Shown piece after piece: positions 24,930 through 33,745 of a stretch of DNA of 64,000 nucleotides. Origin of the DNA: DATBGO01 sp963785765 (GTDB taxonomy: Bacteria > Actinomycetota > Actinomycetes > Streptosporangiales > Streptosporangiaceae); assembly GCA_963785765.1 (NCBI GenBank), contig CAWAWM010000002.1:682001-746000 (forward strand), given 5' to 3'. The stretch's first letter is position 1; every line of letters starts with the position of its first letter. The notes under the pieces were generated by a model, which saw only the letters and a program-made list of their open reading frames with translations, did not search any database and was not told the DNA's origin. The position numbers were made by a program, and so were the translations under genes.

Positions 24930-25116
24930 GCCGGTACTCCCTTCGCCGCGGAAAGCTCTGCCGACGACCGTAACGGATCCGGCCACGGCTGAGCCCGGTG
25001 TGCCTGACGACGCGCCAGGCCCGATCGAAGCCAGCCCCGTCGCCCAGTACGGTTAGGCCTGTGATCCGGACCGCCCGGGCGCCGGGCAACCCGGCCGCGC
25101 CCGCCCCGGTCAGCAC

Positions 25117-26292
25117 GTGACCGTGCAGCCCGCCGGGCAGGTCAGCCTGGTCACTATCGCGCGCGAGTGGGCCCGCATCGGGATCATCGGCTTTGGCGGC
25201 CCGCCCGCGCACATCACCCTGCTGCGCAAGCTCTGCGTCGATGACCGTGCCTGGCTGTCGGCGCACGAATTCGAGGACGGGGTCGCCACCACCAACCTGC
25301 TCCCCGGCCCGGCCTCCACCCAGCTGGCCATCTTCTGTGCCTGGCGGCTGCGCGGGCTGGCCGGGGCACTGCTGGGCGGCGCCTGTTTCATCGTGCCTGG
25401 CCTGATCATCATCCTGGGCCTGGCGGCCCTGTTCCTGGCTCACGACCTGCCGTCCTGGGTGCTCGGCGCAGCGGCCGGCGCGGGAGCGGCGGTGCCCGCC
25501 GTGGCCGTCAAGGCCGCCGTCGGCCTGCTCCCGGCCAGCTGGAAACGGACCGGTCAGCAGCGGTCCGCCCGGGCGCGATGGCTGGCCTACCTGCTGGCCG
25601 GCGGAGCTGCGGCCGCCCTGCTCGGTCCGTTCCTCGTCGTGATCCTGCTGGCCTGCGGCCTGATCGAGGTGGCAGCCAGGCGTCCTGACCTGCCCCGGCC
25701 CGCTGGCCAGCGGCTGGCTGCTGTTCCGCTGCTGGCGGTGCCCGTGGTGGCCAGCGCCGGGCTGGGCGCGGTCGCCTGGGTCGCGTTCAAGGTCGGCGCG
25801 CTCTCCTACGGCGGCGGCTTCGTGATCATCCCGCTGATGCAGCACGATGCGGTGGTCACGTATCACTGGATGACCGGCACGCAGTTCCTCAGTGCCGTCG
25901 CGCTCGGCCAGATCACGCCCGGGCCGGTGGTCCAGACTGTCGCTGTCGTCGGCTACGCGGCCGGTGGGCTCCCGGGCGGCCTGCTGGCGGCGCTGATCGC
26001 GTTCACCCCGTCATTTGTCTTCGTCATCGCGGGCGGCCCGCATTTCGGGCGGCTGCGGTCCAGCCAGAAGGTGCAGTCGTTCCTCACCGGAGCCGGTCCG
26101 GCTGCCATCGGCGCGATCGCCGGGTCCGCGATCCCGCTGAGCTCGGAACTCACCCACCTCTGGCAGGCCGGGGTCGGCGCCGCCGCCGCGGTCTGGCTGC
26201 TGGCGCTCCGCCGGGGTGTCGTGACAGCGCTGCTGGGCGCCGGGGTCCTCGGCCTGATCGCCGCGCTGGCCGGCGCACCGGTCGGCCACTAG
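25117..26292 (+). CDS. chrA: Chromate transporter, ChrA family
   Basis: A 391-residue CHR-family protein with two homologous halves. The first carries IGIIGFGGPPAHITLL (residues about 22-37) and TTNLLPGPASTQLAIF; the second carries VGALSYGGGFVIIPLM and VALGQITPGPVVQTVAVVG. These paired FGGP/PGP motifs define ChrA, which exports chromate with proton coupling; sulfate-like anions are alternative substrates. Ten or so membrane segments are visible. The stop overlaps the convergent methyltransferase end by 4 nt. Confidence 0.9.
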   Translation: MTVQPAGQVSLVTIAREWARIGIIGFGGPPAHITLLRKLCVDDRAWLSAHEFEDGVATTNLLPGPASTQLAIFCAWRLRGLAGALLGGACFIVPGLIIILGLAALFLAHDLPSWVLGAAAGAGAAVPAVAVKAAVGLLPASWKRTGQQRSARARWLAYLLAGGAAAALLGPFLVVILLACGLIEVAARRPDLPRPAGQRLAAVPLLAVPVVASAGLGAVAWVAFKVGALSYGGGFVIIPLMQHDAVVTYHWMTGTQFLSAVALGQITPGPVVQTVAVVGYAAGGLPGGLLAALIAFTPSFVFVIAGGPHFGRLRSSQKVQSFLTGAGPAAIGAIAGSAIPLSSELTHLWQAGVGAAAAVWLLALRRGVVTALLGAGVLGLIAALAGAPVGH

Positions 26293-27299
26293 CCACTGAC
26301 CGGCCGGTGCGATGGCCGAAGGCGCCCGGGCGGGGCAGCCTGGCCAGGCGCGGAAGCCTGGTCGAGTGCGTCGCGGATCGCCTGGCCGAGCGCCCTGGCG
26401 ACCGGCGGCGGGAAGGCGTTCCCGACCTGGCGGTAAGCGGCGGTCTTCCGGCCGGAGAACGTCCAGGTATCCGGGAATCCCTGCAGCCTGGCCACCATGC
26501 GCACGGTCAGCTTGGGCGGCTGACCAGCCGGAAAATCAGGCCCAGGCGGGCTGTCGGCGATACCCAGCCCATCGACCCCGAGCACCCGCCAGGCGGCCCG
26601 GGCCCGGGTCGGTCCGAGGTCCGGGCCACCATGCTTCTTGCTTCCGCCGACGATGGTCGGCGCGATCTGCTGTGCTCCCGCCCGCCACGCCGATGCGCCT
26701 GGCCAGCCGCGGGCCTGCATCAGGTCGTGCAACGTGTCGCCGACGGTCGGCGCCGGCCCGGGCCGCGGCTCCGGCCAGCGAAACGAGTCTGCCCACGGCC
26801 GCCGGAGTGCCACCAGCACGAACCGGGGCCGTAGCTGTGGCACCCCGTAGTCGCTGGCCTGCACCGCCTGCCACCAGAGGTGGTAGCCGAGGCTGCGCAG
26901 CGAGCCGCTGACCCGCTCCCGGTAACCGTCGAACCGGCCGGCGGCCAGCCCGCGCACGTTTTCCAGCAGCACCGCCCGCGGGCCGATCTCGGCGATCAGC
27001 CGGAGCGCTTCAGGAAACAGGTCGCGTTCGTCCTCGTGGCCGAGCTGCCGGCCGGCGATCGAGAAGGGCGGGCACGGCACCCCGCCGGCCACCAGGTCGA
27101 CGCCCGCGAACTGGCGGCCGTCCAGCTCGCGCACGTCGCCTTCAACGACCTTCCATTGCGCCCCGCGATTGCGGCGCAACGTCTCGCACGCATCGACGTC
27201 GATCTCGGCCGCGGCCTCATGGCTGAATCCGGCCTGCTCCAGGCCGAGGGCCTGGCCGCCTGCTCCGGCGCAGATCTCTACGGCGCTCAGCTCGCTCAC
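26289..27299 (-). CDS. DNA (cytosine-5) methyltransferase, orphan
   Basis: About 336 residues with all core C5-methyltransferase motifs: I (EICAGAGGQALGLEQAG), IV with catalytic Cys (GGVPCPPFS, about residue 76), VI (LLENVRG), VIII (QLRPRFVLVAL), a short target-recognition region (about 170-270) and IX/X (RMVARLQGFPDTW, YRQVGNAFPPPVA). No restriction endonuclease or Vsr gene is next to it, so it looks solitary. I chose GTG 27299 because GGAGG lies 5 nt upstream; GTG 27305 is the alternative. DNA upstream repeats its own 5' coding sequence. Confidence 0.92.
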   Translation of the reverse strand: MSELSAVEICAGAGGQALGLEQAGFSHEAAAEIDVDACETLRRNRGAQWKVVEGDVRELDGRQFAGVDLVAGGVPCPPFSIAGRQLGHEDERDLFPEALRLIAEIGPRAVLLENVRGLAAGRFDGYRERVSGSLRSLGYHLWWQAVQASDYGVPQLRPRFVLVALRRPWADSFRWPEPRPGPAPTVGDTLHDLMQARGWPGASAWRAGAQQIAPTIVGGSKKHGGPDLGPTRARAAWRVLGVDGLGIADSPPGPDFPAGQPPKLTVRMVARLQGFPDTWTFSGRKTAAYRQVGNAFPPPVARALGQAIRDALDQASAPGQAAPPGRLRPSHRPVSG

Positions 27300-27435
27300 C
27301 CGCACCTCCAGCTCGGGCGCAGATCTCTACGGTGCACGGCTCGCCTCTCTGCGGCGCTTGCCCACCCGCAGCTCGGCTCCGGCGCAGATCTCCGCAGCGC
27401 ACGTCTCCGCGGCGCACGTCGGTCCGGCGCACGTC
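27267..27435. repeat. Degenerate tandem copies of the methyltransferase 5' end
   Basis: The 20-bp word GGCGCAGATCTCTACGGCGC, which encodes the VEICAGA region on the minus strand, occurs inside the gene at 27267-27286 and again, slightly changed, at 27316-27335 and 27381-27400. CACCCGCA/AGCTCGG flanking words are shared as well. A further 15-bp periodicity (GGCGCACGTCGGT) follows at 27411-27435. This looks like duplication of the gene start into its own leader. Confidence 0.7.
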
Positions 27436-27661
27436 GGTACGGTGCGGCCCGGGCCTGGCATCCGCCCCTCGCGTTAACTCTGCCCGGTCCGGCCGGCTGA
27501 GGCCGGGTCCCACGCCGACCGCAGCGGCGTTAAGCCGGCCGGTTGCGGCCGGCTTGTGCCGCGCCCGCCCGGCCGGCGTTCCGGCTCAGGTCGCCCGCCG
27601 CTGCAGGCCTCGGCCCGCCCGGCCGCTGGAGCTCCGGCCGCGACTGCGGCACAGTGAGAGC

Positions 27662-28894
27662 GTGACCGGAGCGCCCGCCGACCTCGCCGTGCCGCTGGCG
27701 GCCTACGCCAGGCGGGTCCACGCGGTGGCCGGCGATGACCAGCACGTGGCCTCGCCACTGGGGGCCTGGCTACTGCTGGCGCTCTGCGGGCCGGCCTGCA
27801 CCGGCGAGACCAGGTCCGAACTGGCCCTGGTGCTCGGCTGCGAGATCGAGACCGCCGCGCAGGCCGCCGCAGCCCTGCTGAGTCATCCGCACCCGCTGGT
27901 TGCGGCCGCGGCAGCTGCCTGGCACCGCCCGCACGCCAGGACCGAGGCGCTCTCCGGCTGGCAGGCGGGCCTGCCGGCGGCGGTCGAGACCGGCGAACTG
28001 CGGGACCAGGCGTACCTCGACGATTGGGCGAGGCGGCACACGCTCGGAATGATCCGCCGCTTTCCGATCGAGCTGACCAGGAGGATCGAGCTGCTGCTGG
28101 CTACCGCGCTCGCCACCCGGGTGTCCTGGGCGCAGCCGTTCGACCTCGTGCCGGCCGGCGAACTTGGCCCGGCCAGCCCGTGGGTTGCGCGGCTCGGCCG
28201 CGTGCTGCGCACCCCGGCGCGGCGCAGCCCGGGCCACCGGCAGTTCATCGCCGTGACGCGGGTGGGTGATGTCGCCGTGCATACCGCGGCGGCCCGCGGC
28301 GGCCTGCTGGTTACGTCGGTCGCCGCGGCGCCGGATGTTCCGGCCGCCGACGTGCTCGCTATCGGCTACGACGTCGCGACCGCGGTGGCGACGGAAGGAC
28401 CGGTGGCCCGGCGGTCGCTGTTCGACCTTCCGCTCGGCGACGGGCCGCTGTGGACGCTGACCGAGCAGCCCGCAGCGAGCGGCCGCGCCGAGCGGTGCAT
28501 CGCCGTCCTGCCCGCGTGGTCCGCCGAGAGCACGATCGACCTCACCGGAGCTGGCCTGGGTTTCGATGTGGCCGCCGCCGCGCTGGCCGGGCTGCTCGAC
28601 CTGCAGCGGTTCTTCTTCGCAGCCAAGCAGGCCTGCCTGGCCAGGTACAGCCGGACCGGGTTCGAAGCGGCGGCGGTGACGGGGCTCGCGGCCGGCCCGC
28701 TCAGCATGCGGGCCGGGCCGCAGGGCGTGATCCGCATCGCCACGCTGCGGTTCGGGCATCCGTTCGCGGTGGTCGCGGTGGCCGCCGACGATGGCCAGCC
28801 AGCCGGTGACCGCAGCGGCCGCCCCGGTCCCTGGCATGGCATGCCGGTGTTCTCCGCCTGGGTGACCAGCCCGGAAGAAGCCGTCGAGAATTGA
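27662..28894 (+). CDS. Divergent serpin-like protein
   Basis: About 410 residues from GTG 27662. Several stretches match serpin signposts: HVASPLGAWLLLALCGPACTGETRSEL near the start (here split: ASPLGAWLLLALCGPA then TGETRSELALVLG), KQACLARYSRTGFEAAAVTG about residue 325 where the hinge before the reactive loop would be, and FGHPFAVVAVAAD ... PVFSAWVTSP near the end. The family inhibits proteases by loop insertion, but the hinge is poorly conserved, so inhibitory activity is doubtful. No signal peptide is seen. Upstream open frame to 27332 reads through repeat DNA and is rejected. Confidence 0.6.
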   Translation: MTGAPADLAVPLAAYARRVHAVAGDDQHVASPLGAWLLLALCGPACTGETRSELALVLGCEIETAAQAAAALLSHPHPLVAAAAAAWHRPHARTEALSGWQAGLPAAVETGELRDQAYLDDWARRHTLGMIRRFPIELTRRIELLLATALATRVSWAQPFDLVPAGELGPASPWVARLGRVLRTPARRSPGHRQFIAVTRVGDVAVHTAAARGGLLVTSVAAAPDVPAADVLAIGYDVATAVATEGPVARRSLFDLPLGDGPLWTLTEQPAASGRAERCIAVLPAWSAESTIDLTGAGLGFDVAAAALAGLLDLQRFFFAAKQACLARYSRTGFEAAAVTGLAAGPLSMRAGPQGVIRIATLRFGHPFAVVAVAADDGQPAGDRSGRPGPWHGMPVFSAWVTSPEEAVEN

Positions 28895-28939
28895 CCGCAC
28901 GCTTTGCCTGATAGTGCCCTGAGGTTCTAGGTTTCGCCC

Positions 28940-30316
28940 ATGCATAGCGTGGATCCGACCACCGACAAAATGATCCGGTCCGTGCTCGCCTACGCGGAGA
29001 GCAGGCTCCGGCTTGATCCGGTCCCGCTGGACGGCGGCCCGCGGGACCCGGCTGAACTCGCGACGGCGCTGCGCGGTCTGCTGGCCGACCACCCGCATGA
29101 CCCGGACCAGGTCCTCGGGGTCTACGCCTCGACCCTGGCCCCGTCCGTGATCTCCGCCGACAGCCCGCGCTTCCTTGGCTTCATCCCGGCCGCGCCGACC
29201 AAGGCGGCGCTCTCGTTCGACATGCTGGTCTCCTGTGCCTCGATCCAGGGCATCTCCTGGCTGGAGGCGGCCGGTGCGATCGAGGCGGAGAACCAGGTGC
29301 TCCGGCTCATCGCGGACCGGGCCGGGCTGCCCGAACGGGCCGGCGGCTGCTTCGTGTCCGGCGGCTCAGCCGCCAACCTGTCCGCGCTCGTGGTGGCGCG
29401 CGAAGTGGCCAAGCGCCGGGCCGCGGGCAGCGGCCGGGCTGTCGGCGGCCCGCCGCGCCGCTGGCGGGCCGCCATCAGCGCGGATGCCCACTCCTCGATT
29501 ACCAACACGCTGCGGATCCTGGAGATGGACGCACTCATCGTGCGCACCGACGATCACCGGCTGACCGGCGCCGCGCTGCGGGCGGCCATCCAGGAGGATG
29601 ACGATCCAGGGTCGCTCGCGGCGGTGGTCGGCACCGCGGGCACCACCAACGCCGGGATCGTCGATGACCTGGCCGGGATCGCCGCCGTGGCCCGTGAGCA
29701 CGACATCTGGTTCCACGTGGACGGCGCCTACGGGGGCGCGGGGCTGTTCGCGCCTAGCGTGCGGCATGCCTACGGCGGGATCGAGCACTGTGACTCGTTC
29801 GTCGTCGACCCGCACAAGTGGCTGTTCGCGCCGTACGACTGTGCCGCGCTGCTGTACCGGGACCCGGCCATCGCCCGGTCGGTGCACCGCCAGGACGCTT
29901 CCTACCTCGACGTCATCCACGACGACCCGGCGCAGTGGAATCCGACTGATTACGCCTACCACCTCACCAGGCGGGCCAGGGGACTGGCGCTGTGGTTTTC
30001 GCTCGCGGTGCACGGGGTCAGCGCCTACACCGAGGCGATCGAGGCGGCGATCGGGCTGGCTCGCCAGGCCGCTGACGAGATCCGAGCCCGCGGCTACCTG
30101 GAACTGGTCCGCGAGCCTGAGCTGTCGGTGGTGCTGTTCCGCCGCCGCGGCTGGACCCCAGAGCAGTACACGCGCTGGGCCGACCAGCTGCTCGCCGACC
30201 AGGTGGCCTTCATGCCGCCGTCAGCGTGGCAGGGCGAGACCGTCGCCAGGTTCGCGTTCCTGCACCCGCAGACGCCGCTGACGCTGGTCGGCGAGATCCT
30301 GGACCGGATGGCGTAA
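28940..30316 (+). CDS. PLP-dependent aromatic-L-amino-acid decarboxylase family protein
   Basis: A 458-residue group II decarboxylase. Characteristic elements are the substrate-pocket region SPRFLGFIPAAPTKAAL, GCFVSGGSAANLSAL (phosphate binding), HVDGAYGG (cofactor Asp/Ala) and the Schiff-base lysine in FVVDPHKWLFAPYDC (about residue 299). Relatives decarboxylate DOPA, tryptophan, tyrosine or glutamate; the substrate cannot be told here. It stands 45 nt after the serpin-like gene and may share its transcript. Confidence 0.9.
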   Translation: MHSVDPTTDKMIRSVLAYAESRLRLDPVPLDGGPRDPAELATALRGLLADHPHDPDQVLGVYASTLAPSVISADSPRFLGFIPAAPTKAALSFDMLVSCASIQGISWLEAAGAIEAENQVLRLIADRAGLPERAGGCFVSGGSAANLSALVVAREVAKRRAAGSGRAVGGPPRRWRAAISADAHSSITNTLRILEMDALIVRTDDHRLTGAALRAAIQEDDDPGSLAAVVGTAGTTNAGIVDDLAGIAAVAREHDIWFHVDGAYGGAGLFAPSVRHAYGGIEHCDSFVVDPHKWLFAPYDCAALLYRDPAIARSVHRQDASYLDVIHDDPAQWNPTDYAYHLTRRARGLALWFSLAVHGVSAYTEAIEAAIGLARQAADEIRARGYLELVREPELSVVLFRRRGWTPEQYTRWADQLLADQVAFMPPSAWQGETVARFAFLHPQTPLTLVGEILDRMA

Positions 30317-30483
30317 CCGATGCCGGCGAACGGCCGCGCTGGCGGCGGGGGCTGGCTGGGGTGACGCGGCGGGCCGGATGGGGTGCTCGCGCCGGCCGTG
30401 CCTGCCCCGTAGCCTGTGAGGCGCTCCTGCAGACGGCCAGGCCGCCCGAGCCAGCGCCGGGTGGTCAACCGAAGGGTGGGTAA

Positions 30484-31344
30484 GTGGCCAGCGACCCGGC
30501 CGGGCAGTCCGCGGAACGGATCGCCGAGCAGCTACGGCCCGGCGGTCACGCCGACGTCGCGCTGCGCTCCATCGGCCGCCCCAACTCCATCACCCATCAA
30601 TTCGACTTCTTCGACAACAGGTACGAGGCGCGGCGGCTCTTCTCGGAATTGCTCGGCACCTTCTTCCTGGTGATCGTGGCGGTCGGGGCCGGCCAGGTGA
30701 ACGCCAGATTCGGCGGGCACGTCATCCCCGCCGGGGCGGCGGTGATCGCACCCGGCCTGATGGTGGCGGCGATCATCCTGTTCATGGGCACGGTGTCGGG
30801 CGCGCACCTCAACCCCGCCGTCAGCATCTCGTTCGCCCTCCGGGGCGACTTTCCCTGGCGGCGGGTGCCCGCCTATATCGTCACTCAGTTCGCCGGAGCG
30901 GTGCTGGCGTCGCTCGCGCTGTGGGCGCTGATCGGCAGGCAGGGCAGCGCCGGCCAGACCCTGCCCGGGCCAGGTATCTCCGCTCTGACCGTGATGGTGT
31001 GGGAGGCGATCCTGACCCTGGGCCTGGTCAGCGTGATCCTGGGGACGGCGTCTGGAGCCCAGCAGGTCGGGCCGCTGGCAGCGATCGGGGTCGGTAGCTA
31101 TATTGCCCTCGCCGGGCTGTGGGGCTGGCCGGTCAGCGGCGCCTCGATGAACCCGGCCCGCTCACTCGGGCCTGCGCTCGTGCTCGGGGACTGGACCGCC
31201 TGGTGGGCCTATCTGGCGGGGCCGGTGGCGGGCGGGGTGATAGCGGTCGGGTTCGCCCGCATCCTGCGTGGCCCTGGCGGCGGGCCGCATGGCCGGGCAG
31301 CTGCTCAGGGGACGCTGGGCAGCCCTGGTCGCCGACCCCGATGA
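30484..31344 (+). CDS. Aquaporin / MIP-family channel
   Basis: A 286-residue major intrinsic protein. The two pore NPA motifs are present at residues 110-112 (SGAHLNPAVSISFAL) and 223-225 (SGASMNPARSLGPAL), each after the expected membrane segments. A polar N-terminal extension of about 50 residues precedes helix 1 (LFSELLGTFFLVIVAVGAG). The Arg after the second NPA suggests a water-type filter, though glycerol transport is possible. GTG 30484 has AGGGTGGG upstream. Confidence 0.92.
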   Translation: MASDPAGQSAERIAEQLRPGGHADVALRSIGRPNSITHQFDFFDNRYEARRLFSELLGTFFLVIVAVGAGQVNARFGGHVIPAGAAVIAPGLMVAAIILFMGTVSGAHLNPAVSISFALRGDFPWRRVPAYIVTQFAGAVLASLALWALIGRQGSAGQTLPGPGISALTVMVWEAILTLGLVSVILGTASGAQQVGPLAAIGVGSYIALAGLWGWPVSGASMNPARSLGPALVLGDWTAWWAYLAGPVAGGVIAVGFARILRGPGGGPHGRAAAQGTLGSPGRRPR

Positions 31345-31544
31345 GGGCGGCTCCTGCTGCCCGTTCCGCATCGGACGCATCGTGGCTGAGCAGGTGAAAT
31401 AGCCCACCCAACGCGAACAGGCGCAACGCCGGTCACTGAGCTACCGCACGTGCATCGACGCTTGCTTCTGCACAACGACGATGGGATGGTAACGGGGTGC
31501 GGGCGTGCCGTCCGTACCGTCTCATCAGGCACTAAGGGCAGCCG

Positions 31545-32112
31545 ATGCATCAGGCGCACCAGACCGCACCCGGCCGGACTGCGCGCGACCAGGACGCCGC
31601 AGAACACGCCGGGCCACGGCCGCCGGTGACGCTAGCCCGGGCCACCGCCACGGCGGAACCGTGGCGAATGGCCGTCCTGATCCCGGAACCGGGGCCGGCC
31701 TCTGATCAAGGCCGCGCGCGACTTCACCACGCAGACCCTGCTGGACTGGGACCTGTGCTGGCTGACCCAGGACGCCACGCTGGTGGTCTCAGAGCTAGTC
31801 ACCAATGCGCTGCGCCATGGCGCGCTGGACGGCGACGGCGGAGCCGGGCGAGGTCGGCCGGAGCTGATCTTGTGGGGGCGGCCCGGGTATCTGGTCTGCG
31901 TCGTCATCGATTCCAGCGCGGGCGCCCCCGTGCGGGTCCCGGCCGGCCCCGCGCGGGAGGACGGCCGGGGCCTGCTCGTGGTCCAGGCCCTGTCCAGCAG
32001 GTGGGGCTGGACCATGCTGGGCATCCACCGTAAGGCGGTCTGGGCGGTCCTGGGCGGTGCGGAATCCGCAGGCCGGCGTGGCCAAGCCGAAGCCGCGCTG
32101 GCGCCCGCCTAA
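31545..32112 (+). pseudogene. Frameshifted GHKL/RsbW-type ATP-binding regulator
   Basis: Two overlapping frames together make one anti-sigma-type ATPase. From ATG 31545 (AAGGG 6 nt upstream) the frame gives PWRMAVLIPEPGPAS, the usual first strand; from about 31702 the next frame continues with IKAARDFTTQTLLDWDL, then N box VVSELVTNALRHGAL, G1 DGRGLLVVQAL and RWGW. The combined span is one base too long (568 nt), placing an extra nucleotide near 31701-31704. In Streptomyces-like bacteria these single-domain ATPases are very numerous regulators. A GTG at 31783 could still yield a truncated product. Confidence 0.7.
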
Positions 32113-32116
32113 CGCG

Positions 32117-32482
32117 CTACGGACGCTCGGCGGCCGCGCAGGTTATGCAGGTCCGCGCGGCAGGACGAGCCGCCAGGCGCGCCGCCCCAATGGGTCGGCC
32201 GCACCGCTCACAGGTCCCGTAGCCGGCCCCGTCGAGCCGCCCGAGGGCGGCGTCAATATCGGCCAGCTGGCGGCGGGCCTGGTCGATAAGGGCCGCGACG
32301 TGCTGTCGCTCGAATGCGTTGGTCGCGCCTTCTGGATCATGCTCGTCGTCCCCGGCCGCCGATCCCACGATCCCGTCGAAGTCGCGGGTGAGCGCCCGGA
32401 GCCTAGCCTCGGCAGCCTCGCGCGCGGCGGCCAGCCGGGCGCGCGCGGCTGACCGGCCGCCGCCAGCCTCCCGATCGGTCAT
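32117..32482 (-). CDS. DksA/TraR-type C4 zinc-finger protein
   Basis: A 121-residue protein. The N-terminal helix pair is Ala/Arg/Glu-rich (about residues 10-90, containing FERQHVAALIDQARRQLADID) and the C-terminus has the DksA-like zinc finger YGTCERCGRPIGAARL ... ARTCITCA, four Cys in C-x2-C...C-x2-C. DksA/TraR proteins bind the RNA polymerase secondary channel. ATG 32482 with GGAG close upstream is chosen; the frame continues to 33022 only as antisense of the deacetylase gene. It is divergent from that gene. Confidence 0.85.
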   Translation of the reverse strand: MTDREAGGGRSAARARLAAAREAAEARLRALTRDFDGIVGSAAGDDEHDPEGATNAFERQHVAALIDQARRQLADIDAALGRLDGAGYGTCERCGRPIGAARLAARPAARTCITCAAAERP

Positions 32483-32584
32483 GCTCTCCTGAACCCGGCC
32501 GGGCCGGGCGGCCATTCCGCCCGCCCGGGGAGCGGTTGCGTAACCCACGTGCATGTCAGGCCGGTCGTCGGGCAGTCTTGTGCC

Positions 32585-33433
32585 ATGGCGGACACACTCA
32601 CCCTGATGGCAGTGCACGCGCATCCCGACGACGAGGCTTCGAGTACCGGCGGCGTGCTGGCCAAGTACGCGGACGAGGGAGTCCGCACGGTAGTGGTCAC
32701 CTGCACCAACGGCGAGTTCGGGGACACGCCTGCGGGAATCAAGCCAGGCGACGACGGTCACGACGAGCAGGAGGTGGCCCAGATCAGGCTGGCTGAGCTC
32801 CGGGAGTCCTGCAAGTACCTGGGCGTCAGCCACCTGGAACTGCTCGGATATCACGACTCGGGGATGCCGGACTGGGAGTACAAGCACCGCCCGGACGCGT
32901 TCTGCAACGTTCCCGAGCAGGATGTCGCGCTCCGCATCAGCGGCCTGATCGAGAAGTACCGGCCGCAGGTCGTGATCACCTATGACGACGACGGCGCTTA
33001 TCAGCATCCCGACCACGTGCACGCCAGCCGGGCGGCGGCCGCGGCCGTGGCCGGGACCGGCATCCCGGCCAAGCTCTACCTGTCCGCGATGCGCCGTAGC
33101 GAATGGCGGGAGGTCATGGAGGCGCTCCGGGAACTGGGCGCCGACATCCCGGCCGACGAGACCAGCCTCAGTCCCGAAGAGGAGCGCCGGATCGAGGAGT
33201 CAGAACGCCGGATCAGTACCAACATCGATATCAGGCCGGTGCTCGAGCGCAAGCGCGCGGCGCTGCTCGCGCACGCCAGCCAGATCAGCGAATCGTGGTT
33301 CACCAAGATCCCGCAAGACGTTGGCGAGCGCGTGTTCGGGCGGGAGAGTTTCATCAGGGCTCGCGACACCACGGGTGCCCCGGTACCCGAGGATGACCTG
33401 TTCGCGGGGCTCCGGTCCGCCTCGCCCGGCTGA
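32585..33433 (+). CDS. LmbE/PIG-L family deacetylase (mycothiol-type)
   Basis: About 282 residues. The zinc motif AVHAHPDDEAS is near the start (residues 7-17), GYHDSGM in the middle and the third His ligand in YQHPDHVHASRAA (about 140-152). The length and layout match actinobacterial mycothiol enzymes, either the MshB-type N-acetyl-glucosaminyl-inositol deacetylase or the Mca mycothiol-conjugate amidase. Since a DinB mycothiol-type protein is also in the window, the thiol is probably present. ATG 32585 starts just before the fold; a GTG/ATG 36 nt upstream is less likely. Confidence 0.85.
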   Translation: MADTLTLMAVHAHPDDEASSTGGVLAKYADEGVRTVVVTCTNGEFGDTPAGIKPGDDGHDEQEVAQIRLAELRESCKYLGVSHLELLGYHDSGMPDWEYKHRPDAFCNVPEQDVALRISGLIEKYRPQVVITYDDDGAYQHPDHVHASRAAAAAVAGTGIPAKLYLSAMRRSEWREVMEALRELGADIPADETSLSPEEERRIEESERRISTNIDIRPVLERKRAALLAHASQISESWFTKIPQDVGERVFGRESFIRARDTTGAPVPEDDLFAGLRSASPG

Positions 33434-33745
33434 TTGTGGCAAGCTGAAGCACCGAATCGACGTCGGCGCGGCCGGGCCCGGTGCCGCCAGCGGGATGACG
33501 ACATCGTCGCGGCGGCCGGCCACTGCCCCGGCTCAGATGGCGTTCCCGGGGGAAACGGAGGGCCCCCTCTTCCCGCCGCCCCCGGGACGGCGGCCCTGGC
33601 CCGCCCAGGGCAGGCGGAACCGCCCCGTCCCGCCACCACCCTGGCACCGGCGGGACGGGAGCGGCTCCGCTCCTAGCTCCCTGGCCGGGCCCACCCTGGG
33701 CCGGTTGTTCGGATAGGCGCAGCTGGCGTAAGCCAGACTGGCAGG
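33434..33745. other. 312-bp gap before hypF
   Basis: No acceptable gene. It contains a strong hairpin at 33625-33658 and must include the hypF promoter; GCAGCTGGCG and AGCC-rich sequence precede the hypF GTG, without a clear -10. Confidence 0.35.
33625..33658. terminator. GC-rich hairpin downstream of the LmbE-family gene
   Basis: CCGTCCCGCC (33625-33634) and GGCGGGACGG (33649-33658) form a perfect 10-bp stem with a 14-nt loop in the gap between the deacetylase and hypF genes. It probably ends the upstream transcript and insulates hypF. Confidence 0.55.

Noticed and set aside
26289..27299. Restriction-modification system
   Set aside because: Only a methyltransferase is present; neighbours are a chromate transporter and a serpin-like gene, with no endonuclease.
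32483..33022. N-terminal extension of the DksA-type protein
   Set aside because: It is antisense to the LmbE-family deacetylase; the true start at 32482 has its own ribosome site.
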